Source of the DNA: Candidatus Eiseniibacteriota bacterium
GTDB taxonomy: Bacteria; Eisenbacteria; RBG-16-71-46; JACRLI01
Assembly: GCA_025351485.1 (NCBI GenBank)
Contig: JANXVU010000142.1
Span: 1 to 50,814 of the forward strand
Direction of reading: 5' to 3'
Length of the DNA: 50,814 bases
In this document: positions 18,402-25,996 of the stretch, piece after piece
How positions within the stretch are numbered: position 1 is the stretch's first letter
Layout: the number at the start of each line of letters is the position of its first letter
The notes under the pieces: model-generated
Seen by the model: the letters and a program-made list of their open reading frames with translations, nothing else
The model's database searches: none
Told to the model about the DNA's origin: nothing
Program-made: the position numbers and the translations under genes

Positions 18402-18482
18402 GGGGAAAGGATGGCGGGTCGGCGGGGTTGGGACAATGACAACGTTGCCACGAATTCTGCCACGGGCATTTGAGGCGCGAAA

Positions 18483-19445
18483 CTACCCGCCTCCTTCAAA
18501 CCGCTCCGTCGCCGCCAGCACCGCTTCCTGCATCCCGGGATCCCGGGCCGAGTGCCCCGCCCGCCTTACCACCACCAGTTCCCCGTCCGGCCAGGCCTTC
18601 GCGAGTTCCCAGGCGGTCACCAGCGGGGCGCCAAAGTCGATCTGCCCATGCACCATCACGCCGGGAATCCCCGCCAGCTTGTGGGCTTCCCGCAGCAGGA
18701 TTCCATCCTCCAGCCAGGCGATCTTGCGGAAGTAGTGCGTCACCAACCGCGCGAATGCCATCCGGACGGCGGGGTCGGAGTACTTTGGATCGCGCGCCGC
18801 GTCCGGCTCCACCGACACCAGCGATAGCTCCCAGTCGCACCAGTCGATCGAGGCCCTCTCGCGCACGGCGGGATCGGGATCGTGCAGCAACTTGAAGTAG
18901 GCCTCCACCATGCTGCCCTCCCGCTCCGCCTCGGGAACCCCGGACTGGAAGCGGTCCCACGCGGCCGGAAACATCGGGGCCACTCCGCGGTAGAGCCAGT
19001 CGATCTCGGATTGCCGCGTGGTGGTGACGGCGGCCAGGATCATGGCGATGACCCGGTGCGGGTACCGTTCCGCGTAGGCCAGCCCAAGCGTGACCCCCCA
19101 GGATCCGCCGAACAGGACCCACTTCTCGATGCCCAGGTGAACGCGCAGGCGCTCGATGTCCGCCAGCAGGTGTTCGGTGGTGTTCACGGAGAGATCGGTA
19201 CGGGGGTCGCTCGCATGGGGAGTGCTGCGGCCGCATCCTCGCTGGTCGAATAGCACGATGCGGTAGGCGGCCGGATTGAAGATGCGGCGCATGCCGGTGG
19301 AGCATCCCGATCCGGGGCCGCCGTGCAGAACCAGGACAGGCCTGCCTCCGGGGTTGCCGCAGGTTTCCCAGTAGACCCGGTTGCCGTCCCCCACATCGAG
19401 CAGGCCATGGGCGCAGGGTTCGATGCTCGGATAGACGTCAGGCAA
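18483..19445 (-). CDS. pip: Proline iminopeptidase (alpha/beta hydrolase, S33)
   Basis: A 320-aa cytoplasmic peptidase that removes N-terminal proline from peptides. Family landmarks: VLHGGPGSGCSTGMRRIF, FDQRGCGRSTPHA, the nucleophile GGSWG (Ser115) and LAYAERYP; Asp270 (GQIDFG) and His298 (AGHS) complete the triad. Length and full-length match to bacterial Pip are good. The start is TTG 19445, six bases after GGAG. The gene is followed by the DUF3303 gene on the same strand in the upstream direction, with a gap of 51 bases. Confidence 0.92.
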   Translation of the reverse strand: MPDVYPSIEPCAHGLLDVGDGNRVYWETCGNPGGRPVLVLHGGPGSGCSTGMRRIFNPAAYRIVLFDQRGCGRSTPHASDPRTDLSVNTTEHLLADIERLRVHLGIEKWVLFGGSWGVTLGLAYAERYPHRVIAMILAAVTTTRQSEIDWLYRGVAPMFPAAWDRFQSGVPEAEREGSMVEAYFKLLHDPDPAVRERASIDWCDWELSLVSVEPDAARDPKYSDPAVRMAFARLVTHYFRKIAWLEDGILLREAHKLAGIPGVMVHGQIDFGAPLVTAWELAKAWPDGELVVVRRAGHSARDPGMQEAVLAATERFEGGG

Positions 19446-19496
19446 TTTCGCTCCGTTGCAGCCGGCCCCTGCCGGGCCGCGCTTGTGAATTCTCCG

Positions 19497-19775
19497 TCAA
19501 GACCCGCCCCCGCCCAGCACCCGCGCCGCCGCCTCCGGCGAGGTCAGCACCGGGATCACATCGAAGTCCACGAGGTCGTCCCAGTTGGCGATCCACTGGT
19601 CCAGGAGCGCCCGGTCCGCGCACTCCATCACCTGGTAGCAGCAGGCCAGGTCCTCGGTGACCCAGCTGGAGATGTAGGAGAGCCCCTCGGGTGCGAGCCG
19701 GCCCATCTCGCGAAAGCGCCGGTACACCGGGGTGGGATCGCCGCCCCGGAATCGCTCGAGAATCATGAACAGCAC
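19497..19775 (-). CDS. DUF3303 family protein
   Basis: A 92-aa cytoplasmic protein with the DUF3303 pattern: an ERFRGGDPTPVYRRFREMGR start, a YISSWVTEDLACCYQVMEC core and WDDLVDFDVIPVLTS. The family forms a small ferredoxin-like fold of unknown role. The start GTG 19775 lies 10 bases past the stop of the NTF2-like gene; ATG 19766 is an alternative three codons in. It looks co-transcribed with that gene. Confidence 0.8.
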   Translation of the reverse strand: MLFMILERFRGGDPTPVYRRFREMGRLAPEGLSYISSWVTEDLACCYQVMECADRALLDQWIANWDDLVDFDVIPVLTSPEAAARVLGGGGS

Positions 19776-19785
19776 GGGCGGCCCG

Positions 19786-20238
19786 CTACTTTGTCCGGGT
19801 GGTGTCGCACTCGGAGCAGCCCTTGTCAAAGATGATTCGCCACTGGCCGTCCTTGTCGCGGCGCCAGATGGAGCTGAAGGTGGCGATCTTCTTGCCGGCC
19901 GGATCGAACACCGGGCCGCTGCTAAGCGCCAGCGATCCCGACGGGAGCACCTCGATCACCTCGGGCTTCCATGAAAACGGCGGCTTGGCTCCGTCGAAGA
20001 ACTTTTTCCATGCCCCCACCACGGCCTCCTTGCCCCGCAGCGTGCGCCCGCCAAAGAACACCGCCTCCGGCGATACGTGCGAGGAGAACGCGGCAAAATC
20101 CCGGGCCTCCATGGACTGGGCAAAGGTGCTCTCGGCCTCGAAGACCTGCTGCTTGAAATCCTGACCCTCCGCTCCCCGGGCTGTAACCGGGACCAGCACG
20201 GCGAGCAGGGCCAGGACCGGCCATTTCAGCTGACGCAT
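19786..20238 (-). CDS. Exported NTF2-like (DUF4440/SnoaL) protein
   Basis: A 150-aa protein with a signal peptide (MRQLKWPVLALLAVLVPVTARGAE). The mature part follows the DUF4440 layout: helix with AESTFAQSMEARDFAAFSSH, then FFGGRTLRGKEAVVGAWKKFF, PEVIEVLPSGSLALSSGP, and IWRRDKDGQWRIIFDKG. Such proteins bind small molecules, often unknown. AAGGAGAT lies six bases before ATG 20238. Paired with the DUF3303 gene. Confidence 0.85.
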   Translation of the reverse strand: MRQLKWPVLALLAVLVPVTARGAEGQDFKQQVFEAESTFAQSMEARDFAAFSSHVSPEAVFFGGRTLRGKEAVVGAWKKFFDGAKPPFSWKPEVIEVLPSGSLALSSGPVFDPAGKKIATFSSIWRRDKDGQWRIIFDKGCSECDTTRTK

Positions 20239-20306
20239 GGAGATCTCCTTTGGAACGATCGAGGAGCGCAACGGGAAGGGGGTGGATGGAGGGAAACGCT
20301 ATCACC

Positions 20307-20325
20307 CTTGCCGGAGGGCGGCAAG
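20307..20325 (-). terminator. Hairpin past the beta-propeller gene
   Basis: CTTGCCG and CGGCAAG form a perfect 7-bp stem around a 5-base loop, starting 11 bases past the stop of the surface beta-propeller gene. No T tract follows, so termination is only suggested by position. Confidence 0.35.
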
Positions 20326-20335
20326 CGCGTTGGCG

Positions 20336-21442
20336 CTACTTGAGCAGCACCATCCGGGCGTCCGCGGATTGCCCGGAGTCCGTGCGCAGGCGGACAAAAT
20401 AGAGACCCGAGCCCCGCACGGCAGGCGCCCACTGGATCGAGCCGGGCCCGGGCGGGAAGGGCTGGGCCGGGCGCGAGTCCACGCGGCGACCGCTGGAATC
20501 GTAGAGGTCCAGCGACACCAGCGCCCGTTGCGAAAGCCGGAACCCCAGAGTCACCGCCTGCCCGCGCACGGCCGGATTCGGGCGGGGAAGAGCAGCCGAG
20601 AACGCGAGGTCGCCCGAAGGCTCCCCCACCGCCGTGGCCGCGGGGGTATCCACGCCCAGGCCCTTCACGGTTAGCTGGTTGATCACGCCGCGCCATTTCC
20701 AGGTGACGCCGTCCGCGGAGGTGGCCACTTCCCCGGTGCCGGCGCCGGCGATCAGCGTGGCCTTGTCACTGGTGAGAGAGGTCAGTCCCACCTGGGAAAG
20801 GGTGCCCTTGGCGGTCCAGGTGGCCGCGGAGTCGCTGCTGCTGTAGATGTCGCCGGTGGAGGTCATCATGTACAATTTGCCGAACACCATTCGCAGGCGG
20901 ATCGCATCCGAAACAACGATCGTCCCGCGGGTGGTCCAGGCCGCGCCGTTGTCGTTGCTCTTGGAGATCTCGCCCGTGGCGCTCAGCACGTAGAGCGCCG
21001 CGCCCGACCCGCTCATTCCCAGGCTCACGTAGTTGGAGCCGGTCAGCGCCCCGGTGGCCGTGAACGTGGCGCCGCTGTTGACCGAGCGGTACAGCGTTCC
21101 GGTAGCCGTGAGGAGTACCACCGAAAGGTCGGGCTTCACCATCAGGTCCACCACGTCGTTCGCACCCACCGCGCCCACCGCGGTCCAGTTCAACCCGGCA
21201 TCCGGAGATCGATAGACCACGCCGCTGGCGCTGGCCAGGTAGAGCTGGAACGTGGAAGATCCGGCGCTGAGCGCCACCGCATCGCGCACCGGCAGCGCGG
21301 AGCGGACGGTCCAGGTGAGCCCCTGGTCGGGGGAGGAATACAGTTCACCGGTGTTGATCAGGCCAAAGAGGGTGGTGGCCCCCGAAGGGGATGCGACGAT
21401 CAGGCCGAAGGCAAACAGGCCCGCAAGAAAGAACTTCTTCAC
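20336..21442 (-). CDS. Exported beta-propeller with C-terminal sorting (FlgD-Ig-type) domain
   Basis: A 368-aa exported protein: signal peptide (MKKFFLAGLFAFGLIVASP), then about six repeats with S-x-D-x-G-x-x-W or N-x-G-A-x-[WF] motifs (SSPDQGLTWT, RSPDAGLNWT, RSVNSGATFT, KSNDNGAAWT, SSSDSAATWT), i.e. BNR/sortilin-like propeller blades. The last ~85 residues read PRPNPAVRGQAV, VSLDLYDSSGRRV, GSGLYFVRL and end DARMVLLK, the type IX-like sorting/FlgD-Ig module. Such domains usually lead to cell-surface export. The start codon is GTG 21442; no strong ribosome-binding site is seen. Confidence 0.82.
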   Translation of the reverse strand: MKKFFLAGLFAFGLIVASPSGATTLFGLINTGELYSSPDQGLTWTVRSALPVRDAVALSAGSSTFQLYLASASGVVYRSPDAGLNWTAVGAVGANDVVDLMVKPDLSVVLLTATGTLYRSVNSGATFTATGALTGSNYVSLGMSGSGAALYVLSATGEISKSNDNGAAWTTRGTIVVSDAIRLRMVFGKLYMMTSTGDIYSSSDSAATWTAKGTLSQVGLTSLTSDKATLIAGAGTGEVATSADGVTWKWRGVINQLTVKGLGVDTPAATAVGEPSGDLAFSAALPRPNPAVRGQAVTLGFRLSQRALVSLDLYDSSGRRVDSRPAQPFPPGPGSIQWAPAVRGSGLYFVRLRTDSGQSADARMVLLK

Positions 21443-21553
21443 TGGAGCACCACCAGTTCGAGGGTGGAAGTCCCGCCGTTGCCGAATGGCCGGAAGGAAT
21501 GTCAGCCGGATAATTGCATCACAACTGCCTCGATCACGGGGCGGGCTCTAATT

Positions 21554-21757
21554 TCACGGCTTCCCCTTGAACATCGCCGCGTCCAGGTTCGACCACAGGT
21601 GGATGATCCAGCCCAGCAGAAAGAACCACAGGATGCCCGCCATCACGAACATCACGATGGCGATCCCGAGCCACCCCTGCAGGAGCTGCCCGAGCCCGGG
21701 AATGAAGAAACTGGCTAGCGCGGCAATGACGTTACCGGTAGAACCCTGGCCTGCCAT
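21554..21757 (-). CDS. Small membrane protein, TM2-like
   Basis: A 67-aa protein with two hydrophobic helices (VIAALASFFIPGLGQLLQG and IAIVMFVMAGILWFFLL). The FFIPGLGQLLQGW motif is the signature of TM2/DUF5683-like small membrane proteins, whose function is unknown. GAGGAGG lies shortly before ATG 21757. The promoter region is shared with the divergent cold-shock leader. Confidence 0.7.
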   Translation of the reverse strand: MAGQGSTGNVIAALASFFIPGLGQLLQGWLGIAIVMFVMAGILWFFLLGWIIHLWSNLDAAMFKGKP

Positions 21758-21835
21758 GGGGCGTTCCTCCTCAATTGGAGAGAAAGGGAGTCTATTTCGG
21801 CCTAAAGTCTTTCGTCAATTGGGCCGAAAATAGTA

Positions 21836-21864
21836 TTGACAGGGCCAGCCGGGTATGGTCTTAT
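21836..21864 (+). promoter_or_regulatory. Candidate promoter of the cold-shock leader
   Basis: TTGACA at 21836-21841 matches the -35 consensus exactly. TCTTAT at 21859-21864 gives the ideal 17-base spacing and 4 of 6 matches; TTATAG two bases later is an alternative -10. It reads towards the leader hairpin and the cold-shock gene. Confidence 0.6.
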
Positions 21865-21892
21865 AGGTAGGAAGGTTCAAGTTTCGTAGCGT

Positions 21893-21929
21893 AAGGCTGT
21901 CGGAGCTTCTTCTCCGTACAGCCTTTTTT
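21893..21929 (+). terminator. Intrinsic-terminator hairpin in the cold-shock leader
   Basis: AGGCTGT-CGGAG (21894-21905) pairs with CTCCG-T-ACAGCCT (21912-21924), with one bulged T and a 6-base loop, followed directly by TTTTTT (21924-21929). This is a textbook intrinsic terminator, yet it lies about 75 bases before the cold-shock start codon and ~30 bases after the likely promoter, so it may attenuate transcription into the gene. Confidence 0.7.
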
Positions 21930-21936
21930 AGTTTTG

Positions 21937-21975
21937 CCCGGCACGGTGCCGGGTGAAGGTGGGGCCACATGCCCC
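21937..21975 (+). promoter_or_regulatory. Two further hairpins in the cold-shock leader
   Basis: CCCGGCA and TGCCGGG (21937-21953, loop CGG) form a perfect stem, and GGGGC/GCCCC (21961-21975, loop CACAT) a second. Structured leaders are characteristic of cold-shock mRNAs, which refold with temperature; a role here is inference. Confidence 0.5.
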
Positions 21976-22002
21976 GGTCTAACAGGAAAGCAGGAAAGCA
22001 AC

Positions 22003-22206
22003 ATGGTTCAGGGAACCGTCAAGTGGTTCAACGATGCAAAGGGTTTTGGATTCATCTCTCAGGACGGCGGCGAAGACGTGTTCGTCCACCACTCGGCCAT
22101 CAGCGCCGACGGCTTCCGCTCCCTGGCGGAAGGCGAGCGGGTGGAGTTCGATGTCACCACCGGCCCGAAGGGTCTGCAGGCGAGCAACGTCCGCAAGTCC
22201 TCCTAA
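22003..22206 (+). CDS. cspA: Cold-shock protein
   Basis: A 67-aa single-domain cold-shock protein, an RNA chaperone that binds single-stranded nucleic acid. [21 protein letters not shown] contains RNP1 (KGFGFI) and is followed by RNP2 (VFVHHSAI) and the family end [19 protein letters not shown]. The start is ATG 22003, preceded by repeated AGGAAAGCA, a weak ribosome-binding site. The leader holds a terminator and two more hairpins, and a second terminator follows the gene. Confidence 0.95.
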   Translation: MVQGTVKWFNDAKGFGFISQDGGEDVFVHHSAISADGFRSLAEGERVEFDVTTGPKGLQASNVRKSS

Positions 22207-22273
22207 GGACAGCGGCATTCCGTGGGCCCCTGGCCCGCCGGAGTTGCGCAACTTAAATCCAGAATAAACCCAG

Positions 22274-22306
22274 ACGGCCCGTGGCGAAAGCCATGGGCCG
22301 TTTGTT
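22274..22306 (+). terminator. Terminator after the cold-shock gene
   Basis: ACGGCCCGTGGC (22274-22285) pairs with GCCATGGGCCGT (22290-22301) over a GAAA tetraloop, with one G-T pair, followed by TTTGTT. The stem is 12 bp. Its 3' arm lies just before the ribosome-binding site of the DUF3311 gene. Confidence 0.75.
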
Positions 22307-22322
22307 CAATAGGAGACCCGAC

Positions 22323-22556
22323 CTGAAGACCGAGCCGAGCCTTCGCCCCTACCACCTGCTCGCCCTGCTCCCCGTCCTGGGGATCTTCGGCGGCGTGCCG
22401 CTGGCAAACCGGGGCCGCCCGTTCGTTCTGGGAATGCCATTTCTATTGTTCTGGATCGTCTCCTGCGTCCTGCTCACCTCGGCGGTGATGGCCCTGATCG
22501 GCGCCCTGGACCGCGAGCGCTCCGCCGCGGGCCCCGAAAGGCGCAAACCCCGGTGA
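22323..22556 (+). CDS. DUF3311 family small membrane subunit
   Basis: A 77-aa membrane protein with two helices (YHLLALLPVLGIFGGVPLA and MPFLLFWIVSCVLLTSAVM). The RPYHLLALLPV start and PLANR-x-x-P-x-VLGMPFLLFW pattern are the DUF3311 family, which accompanies a sodium:solute symporter in monocarboxylate-type transporters. The frame is open upstream to 22281, but the only ribosome-binding site, AGGAG at 22311-22315, is seven bases before a CTG codon at 22323, so a rare CTG start is proposed. It overlaps the symporter start by four bases as GTGA. Confidence 0.75.
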   Translation: MKTEPSLRPYHLLALLPVLGIFGGVPLANRGRPFVLGMPFLLFWIVSCVLLTSAVMALIGALDRERSAAGPERRKPR

Positions 22557-24028
22557 ACCCCGCCCTGCTGGTCATCCTGTTGTTCCTGGGAATCGCGTTC
22601 GGCTTGGGGCTCCTGGCCCGGCGGGGGCGCACCATGAACCTGGAACAGTGGAGCGTGGGCGGGCGCGGCTTCGGCACGCTGTTCGTCTTCCTGCTGATGG
22701 CCGGCGAGATCTACACCACCTTCACCTTCTTGGGCGGCAGCGGCTGGGCCTACGGCAAGGGAGCTCCCGCCTTCTACATCCTGTGCTACGGATGTCTCGC
22801 GTACACCATGTCCTACTTCCTGCTGCCGGTGGTCTGGCGCTACGGCTCGCGCCACCGGTTGCATTCCCAGGCCGATTTCTTCAGGAGCAAGTACGGGAGC
22901 CGCGCGCTGGGTGTCGTGGTCTCGCTGGTGGGCGTGGCCGCGATCCTTCCCTACCTGGTGCTGCAGCTCAAGGGGCTGGGGATCATCGTTTCGGAGACCA
23001 GCTATGGGAGCCTTTCCCCCGCCGTGGCGGTGTGGCTCAGCACGGCCGTGCTGGTGGCCTACGTGATCGTTTCAGGCGTGCACGGTTCGGCCTGGACCGC
23101 GGTGGTCAAGGACGTGATGATCCTGGGGGTGGCGGTGGCGCTGGGTCTGTACCTGCCGTGGCACTACTTCGGCGGGCTGCGGCCGATGTTCGAGGCGATC
23201 GACAAGGCCCGGCCGGCGTTCCTTACCCTGCCCTCCAAGGGCATGAGCCCTGCGTGGTTCCTGTCCACGGTGGCGCTGAGCTCGATGGGCTTCTACATGT
23301 GGCCCCACGGGTTCGCCTCCACCTACACCGCCAGGTCGGAAGACGTGTTCCGGCGCAACGCCGCCATGATGCCCCTCTACCAGCTGGTGCTGCTGTTCGT
23401 GTTCTTCGCGGGGTTCGCGGCCATCCTGGTGGTGCCCGGGCTCAAGGGGACCGACGCGGACCTATCGCTGCTGCGGATCTCGCAAATGGGATTTTCGCCA
23501 TGGCTGGTCGGAGTGATCGGGGCGGCGGGGGTGCTGACGGCGCTGGTGCCCGGCTCGATGCTGCTGCTCACGGCGGCGACGCTGCTGGCCAAAAACGTCT
23601 ACGGCGCGCTCGTGCCCGGGGCGAACGAGAAGTCGGTGGGCACGCTGGCCAAGGCGCTGGTCCCGGTGATCGCCCTGGCGGCGGTGCTGATCACGCTTCG
23701 GGGCGGGGCGGGCATTGTGCCGCTGCTGCTGATGGGCTACAGCATGGTCACCCAGCTATTTCCCGCGCTGCTCCTGAGCCTGCCCGAAACACCCTGGGCC
23801 ACCACCGCCGGCGCGCTGGCCGGGATTTTCACCGGCGAGGCCGTGGTGCTGTACCTGACGTTCTCAGGGGCCACGCTGGCCAGGCTCTTCCCCGCCTGGC
23901 CGGGTGTAATCACCGACCTGAACGTGGGCATCGTGGCGCTGGCACTGAACGCGGTGGCGGTGGTGACGGTGAGTTCGATGACGAGGCGGGTCGAGGCGGA
24001 TCGCCGGGCGGTGCCCCGGCGGGCATGA
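22553..24028 (+). CDS. Sodium:solute symporter (SSS family)
   Basis: A 491-aa inner-membrane transporter with about 13 helices. Family landmarks: the second-helix region W-S-V-G-G-R-G-F-G-T, GEIYTTFTFLGGSGWAYGKG, RYGSRHRLHSQADFFRSKYG, a glycine-rich loop SSMGFYMWPHGFASTYTAR, and PGSMLLLTAATLLAKNVYG. It probably takes up a monocarboxylate or other organic acid using sodium or proton, as suggested by the adjacent DUF3311 subunit; the substrate is not predictable. GTG 22553 starts inside the stop of DUF3311. Confidence 0.88.
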   Translation: MNPALLVILLFLGIAFGLGLLARRGRTMNLEQWSVGGRGFGTLFVFLLMAGEIYTTFTFLGGSGWAYGKGAPAFYILCYGCLAYTMSYFLLPVVWRYGSRHRLHSQADFFRSKYGSRALGVVVSLVGVAAILPYLVLQLKGLGIIVSETSYGSLSPAVAVWLSTAVLVAYVIVSGVHGSAWTAVVKDVMILGVAVALGLYLPWHYFGGLRPMFEAIDKARPAFLTLPSKGMSPAWFLSTVALSSMGFYMWPHGFASTYTARSEDVFRRNAAMMPLYQLVLLFVFFAGFAAILVVPGLKGTDADLSLLRISQMGFSPWLVGVIGAAGVLTALVPGSMLLLTAATLLAKNVYGALVPGANEKSVGTLAKALVPVIALAAVLITLRGGAGIVPLLLMGYSMVTQLFPALLLSLPETPWATTAGALAGIFTGEAVVLYLTFSGATLARLFPAWPGVITDLNVGIVALALNAVAVVTVSSMTRRVEADRRAVPRRA

Positions 24029-24036
24029 ACGCAAGC

Positions 24037-24062
24037 CCCGCCGCCTCCCTCGAAGCGGCGGG
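24037..24062. terminator. Hairpin between convergent genes
   Basis: CCCGCCGC (24037-24044) pairs with GCGGCGGG (24055-24062). It lies between the convergent symporter and TIGR03118 genes. No T tract on either side, so it is a possible shared terminator only. Confidence 0.35.
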
Positions 24063-24078
24063 ACCCCGAATTATTCCA

Positions 24079-25203
24079 TCAGCTGCGGTTCTTCTTGACG
24101 ATCAGGACCAGCGACGCCATCCCCATCAACATCAAGATGCCGGTGTTGGGCTCGGGCACCGCCGAAAGCTTCCCGAACAGGCCATCCTGCTCCCCATTGA
24201 TCCCGGCGGTGAAGTACATTTCGTTTTTGGCCCCACCGTTGCCCCCATTCCCGAACATCAAGCCCCAGAGACCATCGATGTGAAGCGCATTGCCCTTGCC
24301 GTCGAGCATCTGTCCCTGGGACGCGCCAGTCAGCGGGTCATAGGCGTTGATGGTCCCATCTCCGAAATTTCCCACCAGCAGGTCGTTGCTGAAGTCGCCG
24401 AAGTCCCCGGGCGCCAGCGCAAGGCCCCACGGCGAGTCCAGGCTGCCCTGCGAGACGAGCCGCTGCACGAAACTGCCGTCGGTGTTGAATACGTCCACGA
24501 ATCCGTGACCCGCCCCGCCCACGTCATCGTGCTTGGCGGCGTCCTGGAGCGCATAGGTGACATACAGCTTGCCTCCGATGTTCTGGATATTGAACGGAGC
24601 GTATCCGGACGGAAGGGTGGGATCGGTAAAGGGCGTGGCGAACAACGTCGGGTTGTAGTTGCCATCGAAGACGTCAATCCGGCCATCGTGAAAGTTGGCG
24701 GCGTAGAGATAGTTGAGTGCGCCGCTGGTACCCATGGCAAGCCCCTTGTAGACGGCGCCGGACACGATGGCGTCCGTTTCGGCGTTGGTGCCCAGGGCCC
24801 CCCTCCAGCCGGAAATCGTTCCATCCTCTCCTGCGAAGATGAAGCGATTCGCCTTGAAGTCCGAGCCGCTGTTGAACACCTGGCCCGTGGGCGAACCGGA
24901 TTGGGCTGCAAAGGAAACCACCAGGCCCTGCTTGGCTCCGGCTCCATTGTAGAGCGTGGAAAGGTCAGAGCCGTTGTCAGAGACCCAGATCGGGCTCGTG
25001 GCAGATGAGGACATTCCCCATGGGTTGATCATGCCCGGGTCGGTGAACTTGGCAAGGCCCGGGATGTTGGAGACCAGGTTGGTCTGGTCATAGCCCAGAA
25101 AGGCACGGGCGGGTTGTGCGGCCTGCAATCCAAAGAGCACCAACAGGATGGCGAGTCGGGACACACGGACGCGCCTGGTCATCGTCGAGAGCACATGGAG
25201 CAT
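24079..25203 (-). CDS. TIGR03118-family exported protein with PEP-CTERM tail
   Basis: A 374-aa exported protein: signal peptide with basic start (MTRRVRVSRLAILLVLFGLQ), then the TIGR03118 pattern (INPWGMSSSATSPIWVSDNGS, STLYNGAGAKQGLVV, PFNIQNIGGKLYVTYAL, RLVSQGSLDSPWGLALAPGDFG, GNALHIDGLWGLMFGNG). It ends in a PEP-CTERM signal: VPEP, a hydrophobic helix (GILMLMGMASLVLIV) and a basic end KKNRS, which would be processed by an exosortase. AAGGAGG lies five bases before ATG 25203; the far longer open frame is a shadow. No exosortase is in this window. Confidence 0.85.
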   Translation of the reverse strand: MLHVLSTMTRRVRVSRLAILLVLFGLQAAQPARAFLGYDQTNLVSNIPGLAKFTDPGMINPWGMSSSATSPIWVSDNGSDLSTLYNGAGAKQGLVVSFAAQSGSPTGQVFNSGSDFKANRFIFAGEDGTISGWRGALGTNAETDAIVSGAVYKGLAMGTSGALNYLYAANFHDGRIDVFDGNYNPTLFATPFTDPTLPSGYAPFNIQNIGGKLYVTYALQDAAKHDDVGGAGHGFVDVFNTDGSFVQRLVSQGSLDSPWGLALAPGDFGDFSNDLLVGNFGDGTINAYDPLTGASQGQMLDGKGNALHIDGLWGLMFGNGGNGGAKNEMYFTAGINGEQDGLFGKLSAVPEPNTGILMLMGMASLVLIVKKNRS

Positions 25204-25351
25204 GACGCCTCCTTGTTGTTGGGGAATCCGGAGCATAATCCAGCAAGCCGGGCCGTGCCAAGCTCCATCTTTCCCGCCGACGGCGCCGGCCGGGCCGGTG
25301 CGGGCCCAACTCCCCACGCAGAAAAGCGCCTGACCCAAGCGCGGATATTTA

Positions 25352-25365
25352 GTACGCTTTCGTAC
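25352..25365 (+). promoter_or_regulatory. Candidate operator of the SRPBCC-MarR operon
   Basis: GTACG, CTTT, CGTAC is a perfect inverted repeat, in a local TAG…ACATT context, 52 bases before the SRPBCC start. MarR proteins usually bind palindromes in their own operon's promoter, so this may be the autoregulatory site; a TATTTA box lies just upstream at 25346-25351. Confidence 0.45.
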
Positions 25366-25417
25366 ATTCCGATACCGTTGGAACAACGAAGGGCACTCAC
25401 GAGCTGGGAGGAACCGA

Positions 25418-25996
25418 ATGACGCGCGTACTTTCGATGATCTGCGCCTTCGCTGGAGCCGCCGCGCTGATGGCCCTCTCCGCCTCGCGGGGCAAGGGCGC
25501 GACGGGCCCGGCCGCGGCCGAGTCCACGCCGTCCCTGAGACGGGAGACGCGAACGATGAACCTCAGGCTCCGCGCTCCGGCAGATGAGATTTTTCCGCTC
25601 TTCGGCCCGGTGCGCGAGGCCGAATGGGCGATGGGATGGGCGCCGAAGTTCGCCTCGCCCAATCCCCCCGCGCAGGATCCGGACTGCGCCGTGTTCACCA
25701 CCCAGGGCCATGGCGGGGAGGCCACCTGGGTGATGAAGCAATTTGATTCCACGAGCCGGCAGGTGAACTACGTGGTGGTGCGCCCCAAAGTGGTGGTAGT
25801 AGAGATCCACATCGCGGTGTCCCCCGCGGAGCCGGGCCGGAGCTTGGCCGCGGTGACCTACCGCCTCACCGCCCTCTCCGCGGCGGGAAACGAACACATC
25901 CGCGAGTGGATCGAGCAATTTCCGCACATGGCCCCGCACTGGGAAGAGGCCCTCACCAGCCGGCTGGCCACCCTCGCCGGGGAGGGGAGGAAATGA
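25418..25996 (+). CDS. SRPBCC-like protein with signal segment
   Basis: A 192-aa protein: hydrophobic start (MICAFAGAAALMALSASRG) then a START/SRPBCC (polyketide cyclase) fold, with RLRAPADEIFPLFGPVREAEW and the C-terminal WEEALTSRLATL helix that typically closes the ligand cavity. Such proteins bind hydrophobic small ligands. GGAGGA lies before ATG 25418. Its stop overlaps the MarR start as ATGA, so the two are coupled. Confidence 0.72.
   Translation: MTRVLSMICAFAGAAALMALSASRGKGATGPAAAESTPSLRRETRTMNLRLRAPADEIFPLFGPVREAEWAMGWAPKFASPNPPAQDPDCAVFTTQGHGGEATWVMKQFDSTSRQVNYVVVRPKVVVVEIHIAVSPAEPGRSLAAVTYRLTALSAAGNEHIREWIEQFPHMAPHWEEALTSRLATLAGEGRK

Noticed and set aside
22648-25008. 786-aa open frame on the plus strand
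   Set aside because: It crosses the symporter and TIGR03118 genes in another frame and opposite strand and has no recognisable domain.
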